DNA from: Rugamonas brunnea
GTDB taxonomy: Bacteria; Pseudomonadota; Gammaproteobacteria; Burkholderiales; Burkholderiaceae_D
DNA: 64,000 nt
Assembly: GCF_014042345.1 (NCBI RefSeq)
Contig: NZ_JACEZT010000006.1
Span: forward strand, 1-64,000
Reading direction: 5' to 3'
In this document: piece by piece, positions 17,508 to 25,943 of the stretch
Layout: every line of letters starts with the position of its first letter
How positions within the stretch are numbered: position 1 is the first letter of the stretch
Translations under genes and position numbers: made by a program
Notes under the pieces: generated by a model
What the model was told of the DNA's origin: nothing
Databases searched by the model: none
What the model saw: only the letters and a program-made list of their open reading frames with translations

Positions 17508-18302
17508 TTACTGGGCCACCCAGCCGCCATCCATATTCCAGGTCGCGCCGCGCACCTGGCGCGCCGCGTCGCTGCACAGGAACACGGCCATCGCGCCCAG
17601 TTCCTCGGGGGTGACGAATTCGCCCGACGGCTGCTTGTCGGCCAGCAGCGCGCGCTTGGCGTCCTCGTTGCTCAGGCCATCCTTGGCGGCGCGCGCGTCG
17701 ACCTGCTTCTGCACCAGCGGGGTCAGCACCCAGCCCGGGCAGATGGCGTTGACGGTGATGCCGGTGGTGGCCGTCTCCAGCGCCGTCACCTTGGTCAGGC
17801 CCAGCAGGCCGTGCTTGGCCGCCACGTAGGCCGATTTCTGCTCCGAGCCCACCAGGCCGTGCACCGAGGCCAGGTTGATGATGCGGCCCCAGTTTTTCGC
17901 GCGCATGCCCGGCAGCGCCAGGCGCGTGGTGTGGAAGGCCGAGGTCAGGTTGATGGCGATGATGGCGTCCCATTTCTCGACCGGGAAGTCCTCGACCTTG
18001 GCCACATACTGGATGCCGGCATTGTTAACCAGCACGTCCACGCCGCCGAACTTGTCGGCCGCGAACGCCATCATGGCTTCGATTTCGGCCGGTTTCGACA
18101 TGTCGGCGTTGTGGTAGGCCGTCTTGATCTGGAATTCGCGGGCCACGTCGGCCTGCAGTTTGTCGATCTCGGCCGCGTCGCCGAAACCGTTGAATACGAT
18201 GTTGGCGCCTTCCGCGGCCAGCGCGCGCGCCATGCCCAGGCCGATGCCGGAGGTGGAGCCGGTGACCAGTGCGGTTTTGCCTGCCAGGAGTGTGCTTGCC
18301 AT
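17508..18302 (-). CDS. bdhA: 3-hydroxybutyrate dehydrogenase
   Basis: This SDR enzyme oxidises 3-hydroxybutyrate to acetoacetate with NAD. The 264-residue product has TGSTSGIGLGMARALA, then NNAGIQ, a catalytic Ser in NLASVHGLVGS, and the YVAAKHG Tyr/Lys pair. The HGLVGSEQKSAYVAAKHGLL stretch is characteristic of 3-hydroxybutyrate dehydrogenases. The ATG at 18302 has AGAGGA 5-10 nt upstream. An earlier in-frame start (18347) does not. Its product is the substrate of the ScoAB transferase nearby. Confidence 0.92.
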   Translation of the reverse strand: MASTLLAGKTALVTGSTSGIGLGMARALAAEGANIVFNGFGDAAEIDKLQADVAREFQIKTAYHNADMSKPAEIEAMMAFAADKFGGVDVLVNNAGIQYVAKVEDFPVEKWDAIIAINLTSAFHTTRLALPGMRAKNWGRIINLASVHGLVGSEQKSAYVAAKHGLLGLTKVTALETATTGITVNAICPGWVLTPLVQKQVDARAAKDGLSNEDAKRALLADKQPSGEFVTPEELGAMAVFLCSDAARQVRGATWNMDGGWVAQ

Positions 18303-18470
18303 GATGTCCTCTGTGATAAAAGTTCGCGGGTTGGTGGTCTGGAGCATGCTGCGCTACACTGCGGTAAGATTTTTAGCGCAACGCCCGGTAAAATGTGATC
18401 TGCCGTCATCATTACATAAAAATCCACCTGCGGTATTTGGAAACGAATCCGCATTTGACAAGGAAGTGGC

Positions 18471-19352
18471 ATGTTCGAAGCAAAATTGAAGTCTGTTCAG
18501 TGCCTGTCCATGGCCGGCCTGCATCACATGGCGTACAAGGAATGGGGCGCGGCGGACAATCCGAACGTGCTGGTGTGCGTGCACGGCGTGACCCGGGTGT
18601 CGGACGACTTCGACGCCATGGCGCGCGCGCTGGCCGCCGACTATCGTGTGATCTGCCCCGACGTGGTGGGCCGCGGCCGTTCGGGCCGGCTGCGCAATCC
18701 GCAGCTGTATGTGATTCCCCAGTACGTGAGCGACATGGTCACGCTGCTGGCCCGCGTGCTGGCCAATAACGAGCGCCAGAGCGTGGACTGGTTCGGCACC
18801 TCGATGGGCGGCCTGATCGGCCTGGGCCTGGCTTCGCTGCCGGGCAACCCCATCGGCCGCCTGATCCTGAACGACATCGGCCCCTCGCTGGAAGCGCCGG
18901 CCCTGCAGCGCATCGGCGACTACATCGGCCAGGATTTGCGCTTCCCCACGTTCGAGGATGGCGCGCGCTTCGTGCGCGACGTCTCGCTCACCTTTGGCCC
19001 GCACACCGAGGCCGAGTGGCACAAGCTGGCGGCCGACGTGCTGCGCCAGGACAAGGATGGCATGTGGGTGCGCCATTACGACATGGGCCTGGCCCAGCCG
19101 TTCCGTTCCGCCACGCCCGAATCGGTGGCGGCCGACCAGGCGATGCTGTGGAACTCCTACGACGCAATCACTTGCCCGACCCTGCTGATCCGTGGCGGCG
19201 AATCGGACCTGCTGTCGCGCGCCACGGCCGAGATCATGACGCAGCGCGGCCCGCGCGCCACGCTGGTGGAAGTGCCGGGCGTGGGCCACGCGCCCACCTT
19301 CGTGCACGATGACCAGATCGCCATCGTCAAGCAATTCTTACTGAACAAATAA
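18471..19352 (+). CDS. Alpha/beta fold hydrolase
   Basis: This is a 293-residue hydrolase with the catalytic triad visible: nucleophile Ser in WFGTSMGGLIGLGLA near residue 110, Asp in RGGESDLLSR, and His in VPGVGHAPTF near the C-terminus. The oxyanion-side HG motif is in VCVHGVTR. There is no signal peptide, so it is cytoplasmic. A GGAAG site precedes the ATG. It is divergent from bdhA and followed by a RidA gene 22 nt on and relA, probably one transcript. Substrate unknown. Confidence 0.88.
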   Translation: MFEAKLKSVQCLSMAGLHHMAYKEWGAADNPNVLVCVHGVTRVSDDFDAMARALAADYRVICPDVVGRGRSGRLRNPQLYVIPQYVSDMVTLLARVLANNERQSVDWFGTSMGGLIGLGLASLPGNPIGRLILNDIGPSLEAPALQRIGDYIGQDLRFPTFEDGARFVRDVSLTFGPHTEAEWHKLAADVLRQDKDGMWVRHYDMGLAQPFRSATPESVAADQAMLWNSYDAITCPTLLIRGGESDLLSRATAEIMTQRGPRATLVEVPGVGHAPTFVHDDQIAIVKQFLLNK

Positions 19353-19374
19353 CCTGCAACAAGAACCGAGAATC

Positions 19375-19725
19375 ATGGAAATCAAACGACTGCATGTGGG
19401 CAAACGCCTGTCCGAAGTGGCGATCCACAACAACACCGTCTACCTGGCCGGCCAGGTGGCGGACGACAAGACGCAGGACATCAACGGCCAGATGCGCGAA
19501 GTGCTGGGCCATATCGACCGCTTGCTGGACGAGGCCGGCAGCGACAAGACCTGCATCCTGAGCTGCCAGATCTACCTGAGCGACCTGGCCAACTTCGCCG
19601 GCATGAACGAGGAGTGGGACGCCTGGGTGGCCCATGGCCACACGCCGCCACGCGCCACCGTGCAGGCGCAACTGGCCGACCCGGCCTGGCTGGTGGAAGT
19701 GGTCGTCGTCGCCGCAGTGCGTTAG
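19375..19725 (+). CDS. RidA (YjgF/YER057c/UK114) family protein
   Basis: RidA-type enzymes hydrolyse reactive enamine/imine intermediates. At 116 residues it has the family fold: VYLAGQVADDKTQDINGQMR, DKTCILSCQIYLSDLANFAG, and the PPRATVQAQL segment with the substrate-binding Arg, followed by LVEVVVVAAV. It is linked with the upstream hydrolase and ends 7 nt before relA. Confidence 0.9.
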   Translation: MEIKRLHVGKRLSEVAIHNNTVYLAGQVADDKTQDINGQMREVLGHIDRLLDEAGSDKTCILSCQIYLSDLANFAGMNEEWDAWVAHGHTPPRATVQAQLADPAWLVEVVVVAAVR

Positions 19726-19732
19726 GCGGCAT

Positions 19733-21979
19733 ATGGTTTCTATCGCAGCGCTCAATAGCGCAACGTCGGACCAGCTGGTGCAAGGCCTGTCGGCCGACGA
19801 TGGCGCGCGCGTGCTCGCCGCGCTCGACGTGGCCAGCGCGGCCTATGGCGACCGGCTGTGCAGCAGCGGCCAGCCGGCCTTCGAGTTTTCCGTCGGCGTG
19901 GCCGGCACGCTGGCCTTCCTGCGCACGGACGCGGAAACCCGCATCGCCGGCCTGATGTTCGAGCTTACCATGCTCGACCCCACGACGGCGCCCACCATCG
20001 AGCCGCGCTTCGGCAAGGAAGTGTGCGACCTGGTGTCCGGCGTGCGCCAGCTGATCCGGCTGCGCGAGCTGACGCGCGGCCAGAAGGACACGGGCGGCCG
20101 CGGCAAGAACGCGGCCCAGCTGGCCGTGGCCCAGGTGGAAACGCTGCGCAAGATGCTGCTGGCCATGGCCAGCGACATGCGCGTGGTGCTGGTGCGCCTG
20201 GCTTCGTGCGTGACCACCTTGCGCTACTTCGCCGACATCAAGCTGTTCAACGAGGCCACGCGCGCCTACGGCCGCGAAACGCTGGACCTGTACGCGCCGC
20301 TGGCCAACCGGCTTGGCATCTGGCAGCTCAAGTGGGAGCTGGAGGACTTGTCGTTCCGCTTCATCGAGCCGGAAACGTACAAGCGCATCGCCAAGATGCT
20401 GGAAGAAAAGCGCATGATGCGCGAAGGCTTCGTGACCTCGGCCATCGCCCGGCTGCAGGCGGAGATGAAGGCGGCGGGCATCCAGGCCGAAGTGTTCGGC
20501 CGGCCCAAGCATATCTACAGCATCTGGAACAAGATGCGCGGCAAGGAGCTCGACTTCACCGACCTGTACGACGTGCGCGCGTTCCGCGTGATCGTGGCCG
20601 ACGTCAAGACCTGCTACACGGTGCTGGGCGTGGTGCACAACATCTGGACCCCGATCCCGAAAGAGTTCGACGACTACATCTCCCGCCCCAAGCCCAATGG
20701 CTACCAGTCGCTGCACACGGTGGTGACGGCCGAGGATGGCCGGCCGCTGGAAGTGCAGATCCGCACCCAGGAAATGCACAACTTCGCCGAGTACGGCGTG
20801 GCCGCCCACTGGCGCTACAAGGAGGAGGGCGGTTCCAACTTCGCCGGCCAGAAGTACGACGAGAAGATCGCCTGGCTGCGCCAGCTGCTGGCGTGGAAGA
20901 CCGACGTGGCGGACGCCGTCGTGGGCCAGGAGGAAACCCAGCGCGAGTGGGTGGAAAAACTGAAGGCGGCGGCGCTGGATGACCGTATCTTCGTGCTCAC
21001 GCCGCAGGCGCGCGTGCTGGAGTTGCCGGTGGGCGCCACGCCGATCGACTTCGCCTACCACCTGCACAGCGATGTGGGACACCGTTGCCGTGGCGCGCGC
21101 GTCGATGGCGTGATGGTGCCGCTCAACACGCCGCTCCGGAACGGCCAGACCTGCGAGATCATCACGGCCAAGGGTGCGCCCGGCACGGCCGGCCCGTCGC
21201 GCGACTGGCTCAACCCGGACTACACGGTCAGCAGCCGCACGCGCTCCAAGATCCGGGCCTGGTTCCACGCGATCGATATCCAGGAAACCGTGTCCAACGG
21301 CCGCGCGCTGGTGGAAAAATCGTTGCAGCGGGAAGGCAAGACGGCCGTCAACCTGGAGGCGCTGGCGCAAAAGCTGGGTTTCGCCAAGGTGGACGACCTG
21401 TTCCTGCAGGTCGGCAAGGATTTGTTCAGCCTGCGGCACGTGGAAGCGGCCTTGCACGAGCAGGCCGAGCCGGCGGAACCGGAAGATGCGGTGGTGCTGG
21501 GCAAGAGCCGCGCCTCGAGCGTGGAGCAGGGCGCCAAGTCGGGCGTGCTGGTGGTGGGCACGGACGGCCTGATGACGCAGCTGGCCAAGTGCTGCAAGCC
21601 GGCGCCGCCGGACGGTATCGTCGGTTTCGTCACGCGCGGCAAGGGGGTGTCGATCCACCGCGCCACCTGCAAGAACTTCGCCGAGATGCGGGCCAAGGCG
21701 CCCGAACGGGTGATCGTCACGGAATGGGGGCGGGCCGAGCGCGATACCGTGTATCCGGTCGATATCTTTATCCTGGCGGGCGACCGCCAGGGCCTGCTGC
21801 GCGACATTTCCGAGATCTTCTCGCGCGAGAAGATCAACGTGATCGGCGTGAACACCCAGTCCGCCAAGGGACAGGCGCGCATGACGTTCACGGCCGAAAT
21901 CGGCTCGACGGCGCAATTGCAGAAGGCGCTGTTGTCCATCACGGAAGTGAGCGGCGTGCTCGAAGCGCGCCGGGCCTGA
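19733..21979 (+). CDS. relA: GTP pyrophosphokinase RelA (monofunctional)
   Basis: RelA makes (p)ppGpp on starved ribosomes. The 748-residue product shows, in order, a degenerate hydrolase domain (the HD pair is lost: MFELTMLD replaces the usual HD sequence), a synthetase domain (GRPKHIYSIWNKMRGKELDF, DLYDVRAFRVIV, and NGYQSLHTVV), a TGS domain (RIFVLTPQARVLELPVGATP), a Cys-containing zinc-finger region (CCKPAPPDGIVGFVTRGKGV) and a C-terminal ACT domain. The EFDD motif at residues 311-314 is the acidic version typical of synthetase-only RelA, not the RxKD of bifunctional enzymes. The ATG at 19733 is the family start, 7 nt after the ridA stop. A strong terminator follows. Confidence 0.95.
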   Translation: MVSIAALNSATSDQLVQGLSADDGARVLAALDVASAAYGDRLCSSGQPAFEFSVGVAGTLAFLRTDAETRIAGLMFELTMLDPTTAPTIEPRFGKEVCDLVSGVRQLIRLRELTRGQKDTGGRGKNAAQLAVAQVETLRKMLLAMASDMRVVLVRLASCVTTLRYFADIKLFNEATRAYGRETLDLYAPLANRLGIWQLKWELEDLSFRFIEPETYKRIAKMLEEKRMMREGFVTSAIARLQAEMKAAGIQAEVFGRPKHIYSIWNKMRGKELDFTDLYDVRAFRVIVADVKTCYTVLGVVHNIWTPIPKEFDDYISRPKPNGYQSLHTVVTAEDGRPLEVQIRTQEMHNFAEYGVAAHWRYKEEGGSNFAGQKYDEKIAWLRQLLAWKTDVADAVVGQEETQREWVEKLKAAALDDRIFVLTPQARVLELPVGATPIDFAYHLHSDVGHRCRGARVDGVMVPLNTPLRNGQTCEIITAKGAPGTAGPSRDWLNPDYTVSSRTRSKIRAWFHAIDIQETVSNGRALVEKSLQREGKTAVNLEALAQKLGFAKVDDLFLQVGKDLFSLRHVEAALHEQAEPAEPEDAVVLGKSRASSVEQGAKSGVLVVGTDGLMTQLAKCCKPAPPDGIVGFVTRGKGVSIHRATCKNFAEMRAKAPERVIVTEWGRAERDTVYPVDIFILAGDRQGLLRDISEIFSREKINVIGVNTQSAKGQARMTFTAEIGSTAQLQKALLSITEVSGVLEARRA

Positions 21980-22050
21980 GGCCGCCGACGCGGCCATGCG
22001 CCGGCACGGCGCCCAAAGCGCGTCGTGCCTGAGCCTAACGATGCAGACCC

Positions 22051-22090
22051 CAGCCGGGACCGCGCCAGCGCCGTCCCGGCTGTTTTTTTT
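22051..22090 (+). terminator. Rho-independent terminator of relA
   Basis: The 10-bp stem CAGCCGGGAC (22051-22060) / GTCCCGGCTG (22073-22082) is followed by eight T. The end of the T run forms part of the stop codon (TAA, 22091-22089) of the convergent RTX gene. Confidence 0.92.
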
Positions 22091-25000
22091 ACGTCACGAC
22101 CAGGTCGGCGGCACTCAAGGCGTGCACGCCCACCAGCGTGGCGAACTGGATGGCCGCGCCTTTGCCGTTGCCGTCAGCGTCGTAGCTGAGCGCACCGGTG
22201 GTGGTGTTGAACAGCACGTAGTCGTTGGCGTCGCCGGCACTGCCGTCGGCGCTGGCGCGGAAGTTGGCGGCCGCCAGCGTGCCGGTGGTCAGTAACTTCT
22301 TGAACACGGCGTTCTCCAGTTGCAGCATATCAACCCCGGCCTGGAAGTCGAGCACGCTGTCGAGGTTGCCGCTGCCCGGCGCCGTCTCGAAGCGGAACAC
22401 GTCGGCGCCGTTGCCGCCGGTGAGCGTGTCGTTGCCGGCGCCGCCGATCAGCAGGTCGGCGCCGTCGCCGCCGTTGAGCACGTCGTTGCCAGCCAGCCCG
22501 GACAGGGTGTTGGCGCCGCTGTTGCCAGTCAACACATTGGCCAGCGCGTTACCGGTGCCGTTGATGGCGGCCGTGCCGCTCAGTTGCAGGTTTTCCAGGA
22601 AGTTCCCCAGCGTCCAGGTGATGCCCGCTTCCACCGTGTCCACGCCGCCGGCGTCCGTCTTGCTGGTGGCCGTGGTGGTTTCCAGCACCTTGTCGCTGGC
22701 ATTGTCGACCACGTAGGTGTCGTTGCCGGCGCCGCCCAGCATGGTGTCCGCGCCGGCGCCGCCGTCGAGCCGGTCGTTGCCGGCGTTGCCGTACAGCGTG
22801 TCGCTGCCGCCCAGGCCGTTCAGGCTGTCGCCGTAGGCCGTGCCGTTGAGCGTGTCGTTGCCGGCCGTGCCGGCCTGGTAGCCGAGCACGGCGCCGGTGG
22901 CCGCGCTACCCGCCATTTCGGCCGTGCCGTGGCCGTCCACGTAGCTGGCCAGCACGGTGATGGCCTTGCCCACCTGCGCACTGCCCAGCACCAGGCTGGC
23001 GCTGGTGGCGCCGGCGATATTGGCGCCGTCGGCCTGCCACTGCCAGTGCAGCGTGCCCATGCCGTCGGCGTCGGCCAGGGTGCTCACCGCGTTCAGGGTC
23101 TGGCCCTGGGTGGCGCTGCCCGTGATGGCGACGCCGCCGGTGGGTGCGTCGTTTACGTTGAGCACGGCGGCCGTGGCGTCGCTGCCCACGGCCTCGGCGT
23201 TGCCCTGGCCATCCGTGTAGCTGGCCAGCACCGTGATGGCCTTGCCCACCTGCGCTTCGGTCAGCGTGAGGCTGGCGGCCGTGGCGCCGGCGATGGCGCT
23301 GCCGTCGGCCAGCCATTGGTAGCTGAGCGTGCCCATGCCGTCGGCGTCGGCCAGCGTGCTGGTGGCGTTCAGGGTCTGATTTTGCTGCGCCACACCGTCG
23401 ATCAGGACGGTGCCGGTGGGCGCGTGGTTGACGGGCACCGTCACGGCGGGCGCCACCACGAACAACTGGCTGGCGCTGATGCTGGCGCCGTGGCCGTCGT
23501 CGATCTGGTAGCTCAGTTCCACGGGGCCGCTGTATTGGCTGGCCGGCGTGAAGATCCAGCCGCTGCCGTCGGCCAGCGCTTGCAAGGTGCCGGGGGCGTC
23601 GGTGGTGATGCTGCTCACTTGCAGGGCGTCGCCGTCCGGATCGCTATAGCCTTGCAGCAGGCTGGCGGCGCTGATCACGTAGTCGCTGTCCTGCGCGCCT
23701 TCGGGCAGCACGGCCGTGGCCGAGCCGATGGGCGCCTGGTTCAGGTGCACGCTGAGGGTGCCGATGGACGGCGAGAGCACCACGTCCAGGCCGCTCTGCA
23801 TGTCCAGCCAGATCGATTCGATGGACGCGACGCTCTTGGCCGAGGCGATGGTGTCGTTGCGGTCCCAGATTTCGCTGACCAGCGCGCTGGCCGGGTCCAG
23901 CCCCAGCGTGGCGGCGATGGTGGCCTTGTCGGCCAGGTTGAGCACGCTGCCGTTGTTGTGCGCAAGCAGGATGGCCTGGGTGACGGCCATGCCCGTCTCG
24001 TCGCTGCCGAGCGAGGTGGTGACGGCGATCTGCACCAGCTTCTTCTCCACCGCCAGCGCGGCCGCGTCGGCCGGATTGGCTTGCAGCGCGGCCCAGGAAT
24101 CGTAGTGCGCCAGGTCCACGCTGGCGGCGATGCCCAGCGCCTGCTTGATGATGGCGCCCGCTTCGGCCGGCGATGCGCCCAGCGCCACGGCGTCCTGCAG
24201 CAGCGTGGTGAGCGGGTTTTCCACGCTGGCGCCGACCGGTGCGCTCAGTTGCAGCAGCGTGATGGTGAAGTCGCCATTGCCCGGCGCGGCGATGGACTTG
24301 GCGCTGCTGGTGACGGCTTCGGCCTGGCCCGCCAGGTCCACGTACTGGGCGCTGACGGTGATGTTCTGGCCGATCTGCGCCTCACCCACGACGAAGGTGT
24401 CGCCGCTGACGCCGAGGTCGACGCCGTCCGCATACCAGGTGTAGCTGACGCCGCCGGCCGGCACGCCGTCGCTGTCGGACACCTTGGCCGTCAGCGTCTC
24501 GCCCAGCGCGCCTATGCCGCTGAGGAAGACGATGCCGGGCTGGTTGGGCGGCGTGGTCGTGGCGCCGCCCGTGTCCACCAGGCTGACGGTGCCGTCGGCG
24601 CCCAGGTTGTACAGGCCGTCGGCGAACTGGACGTGCTCGATGGCGGTGAGCGTATCGCTGCCGTCGGCGGCGGAGCTCACCGTGTAGTGGCTGCTGGCCG
24701 CGTCGAAGCTGATCGTGTAGTCGGCCTTGTGGCCGGCGTAGATGGCGGTGTCGCTGTCGGCGCCGCCGTCAAGGTTGTCGTTGCCGGCGTCGCCCTTGAG
24801 CTGGTCGGCGCCGCTACCCCCGTACACGGTGTCGTTGCCGGCGCCGGCCACAATGATGTCGTCGCCGCCGCCCGCGTAGACGGTGTCGTCGCCGGCTTGC
24901 AGGTCGAAGTATTCATCCTTGGCGCTGCCCGTCAGCACGTCGCTGCCGGCCGTGCCGCCGCCCGAGGTGGCCACCACGCCCGAGCCGGGGATGGTGCCGG

Positions 25001-25688
25001 CCGTCAGGTTGGACAGGAAGATGCCGCTGTCGTAGATGTGGTCGCCCGTGTCGGCGATGCCGATCTTGATGTGGTTGGTGGCGCCGGCCACGATGGGCGC
25101 GACGATCTTCAGCACATGGCTGACGCCGTCGTATTCGATGGGCAGGGTGTTGCCGGCGTTGTCCTGGAAGTAGCCGGCGGCCAGGTTGGCGCTGACGACG
25201 CTGAGCGGGTGGTTGGGGTCGTGGTTGAACAGCGCGTAGTTGACGCCGTTGACCATCACCACGGCCGAATCGACGAACTGGTCCACCCATTCGGGGAATT
25301 CGTCCGAGCCGAACACGACGTCAAAGCTGACCGAGGTGGCGTTCGGGTCGCTCACGTTGAAGTCGAAGGCGAGCGTGGTGGCGTCGTAGGACTGGGTCTG
25401 GAACACGGTATTGACGACGGCGTCGATGTCGGCGTCGCCGGCGCCGCCGTTGTCGGTGCCGAACCATGGCATGGTGTTGACGGTGCCGGGCGTGGTGCCC
25501 GAGGTCAGCAGCAGGCCGGCGCCGATGCCCAGCGCGGCCAGCGAACCGTCGTACAGGTTGACGGCGTCCGCGCCCGAGGCCTGCAGCGCGATCGAGCTGT
25601 CGACGATGGTGATGCCGGAATTGGCGGCGAGCAGGGCGCCGGTGAGCGCGCTGACGCTGCCGCCCGCGTAGGGAGTGAAGATTGCCAT
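22089..25688 (-). CDS. Large RTX calcium-binding secreted protein with choice-of-anchor L-type N-terminal domain
   Basis: The product is 1,199 acidic residues. The first about 230 resemble the choice-of-anchor L domain (LTSGTTPG, FDVVFGSDEFPEWVDQFVDS, GVNYALFNHDPNHPLSV). RTX nonapeptide repeats of GGxGxDxxx type follow at about 245-310 (GGGDDIIVAGAGNDTVYGGS) and again at about 950-1140 (GGSDTLYGNAGNDRLDGGAG). Between them are Ig/cadherin-like modules, including two near-identical repeats starting NHAPTGTVLIDG and NDAPTGGVAITG, each with TLADADGMGTL. There is no N-terminal signal peptide. The end (GVHALSAADLVVT) fits type I secretion. No type I secretion genes are nearby. Probably an extracellular or surface adhesin; ligand unknown. 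Confidence 0.85.
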   Translation of the reverse strand: MAIFTPYAGGSVSALTGALLAANSGITIVDSSIALQASGADAVNLYDGSLAALGIGAGLLLTSGTTPGTVNTMPWFGTDNGGAGDADIDAVVNTVFQTQSYDATTLAFDFNVSDPNATSVSFDVVFGSDEFPEWVDQFVDSAVVMVNGVNYALFNHDPNHPLSVVSANLAAGYFQDNAGNTLPIEYDGVSHVLKIVAPIVAGATNHIKIGIADTGDHIYDSGIFLSNLTAGTIPGSGVVATSGGGTAGSDVLTGSAKDEYFDLQAGDDTVYAGGGDDIIVAGAGNDTVYGGSGADQLKGDAGNDNLDGGADSDTAIYAGHKADYTISFDAASSHYTVSSAADGSDTLTAIEHVQFADGLYNLGADGTVSLVDTGGATTTPPNQPGIVFLSGIGALGETLTAKVSDSDGVPAGGVSYTWYADGVDLGVSGDTFVVGEAQIGQNITVSAQYVDLAGQAEAVTSSAKSIAAPGNGDFTITLLQLSAPVGASVENPLTTLLQDAVALGASPAEAGAIIKQALGIAASVDLAHYDSWAALQANPADAAALAVEKKLVQIAVTTSLGSDETGMAVTQAILLAHNNGSVLNLADKATIAATLGLDPASALVSEIWDRNDTIASAKSVASIESIWLDMQSGLDVVLSPSIGTLSVHLNQAPIGSATAVLPEGAQDSDYVISAASLLQGYSDPDGDALQVSSITTDAPGTLQALADGSGWIFTPASQYSGPVELSYQIDDGHGASISASQLFVVAPAVTVPVNHAPTGTVLIDGVAQQNQTLNATSTLADADGMGTLSYQWLADGSAIAGATAASLTLTEAQVGKAITVLASYTDGQGNAEAVGSDATAAVLNVNDAPTGGVAITGSATQGQTLNAVSTLADADGMGTLHWQWQADGANIAGATSASLVLGSAQVGKAITVLASYVDGHGTAEMAGSAATGAVLGYQAGTAGNDTLNGTAYGDSLNGLGGSDTLYGNAGNDRLDGGAGADTMLGGAGNDTYVVDNASDKVLETTTATSKTDAGGVDTVEAGITWTLGNFLENLQLSGTAAINGTGNALANVLTGNSGANTLSGLAGNDVLNGGDGADLLIGGAGNDTLTGGNGADVFRFETAPGSGNLDSVLDFQAGVDMLQLENAVFKKLLTTGTLAAANFRASADGSAGDANDYVLFNTTTGALSYDADGNGKGAAIQFATLVGVHALSAADLVVT

Positions 25689-25754
25689 GGTGGTCGTCCT
25701 TGTCGTGTGGGGTTACGGGCGGCCACGCCGGCCTGCCGCGTCTGGTCATCGATG

Positions 25755-25760
25755 ACTATA
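25755..25760 (-). promoter_or_regulatory. Candidate -10 box of the RTX gene
   Basis: TATAGT on the minus strand lies about 70 nt before the RTX ATG. A good -35 at 16-18 nt is not evident (AGCTTG at 17 nt). The hexanucleotide tract begins 55 nt further upstream. Confidence 0.35.
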
Positions 25761-25814
25761 CGGATGCAAGCTGTACTCAAGCTGAAGAAAGTGATGCCAA
25801 TTCGGCAAGCTGGT

Positions 25815-25898
25815 GGCGTTGGCGTTGGCGTAGGCGTAGCCGTAGCCGTAGCCGTAGACGTTGATGTTGACGTTGGCTTTGGCGTTGGTATTGGTGCC
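25815..25898. repeat. Imperfect hexanucleotide tandem repeat, 14 units
   Basis: Fourteen consecutive 6-bp units cover exactly 84 bp. Most fit GNCGTW: GGCGTT x2, GGCGTA x2, GCCGTA x3, GACGTT, GATGTT, GACGTT, GGCTTT, GGCGTT, GGTATT, GGTGCC. It lies in the gap between the RTX gene and the sensor kinase gene, both leftward, so upstream of the RTX start and downstream of the kinase stop. No gene covers it convincingly on either strand. Confidence 0.9.
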
Positions 25899-25943
25899 AG
25901 CGCCGGCGACGGCGGTTGGCGAGCTGGCCGTGCGGGCCGCCCC

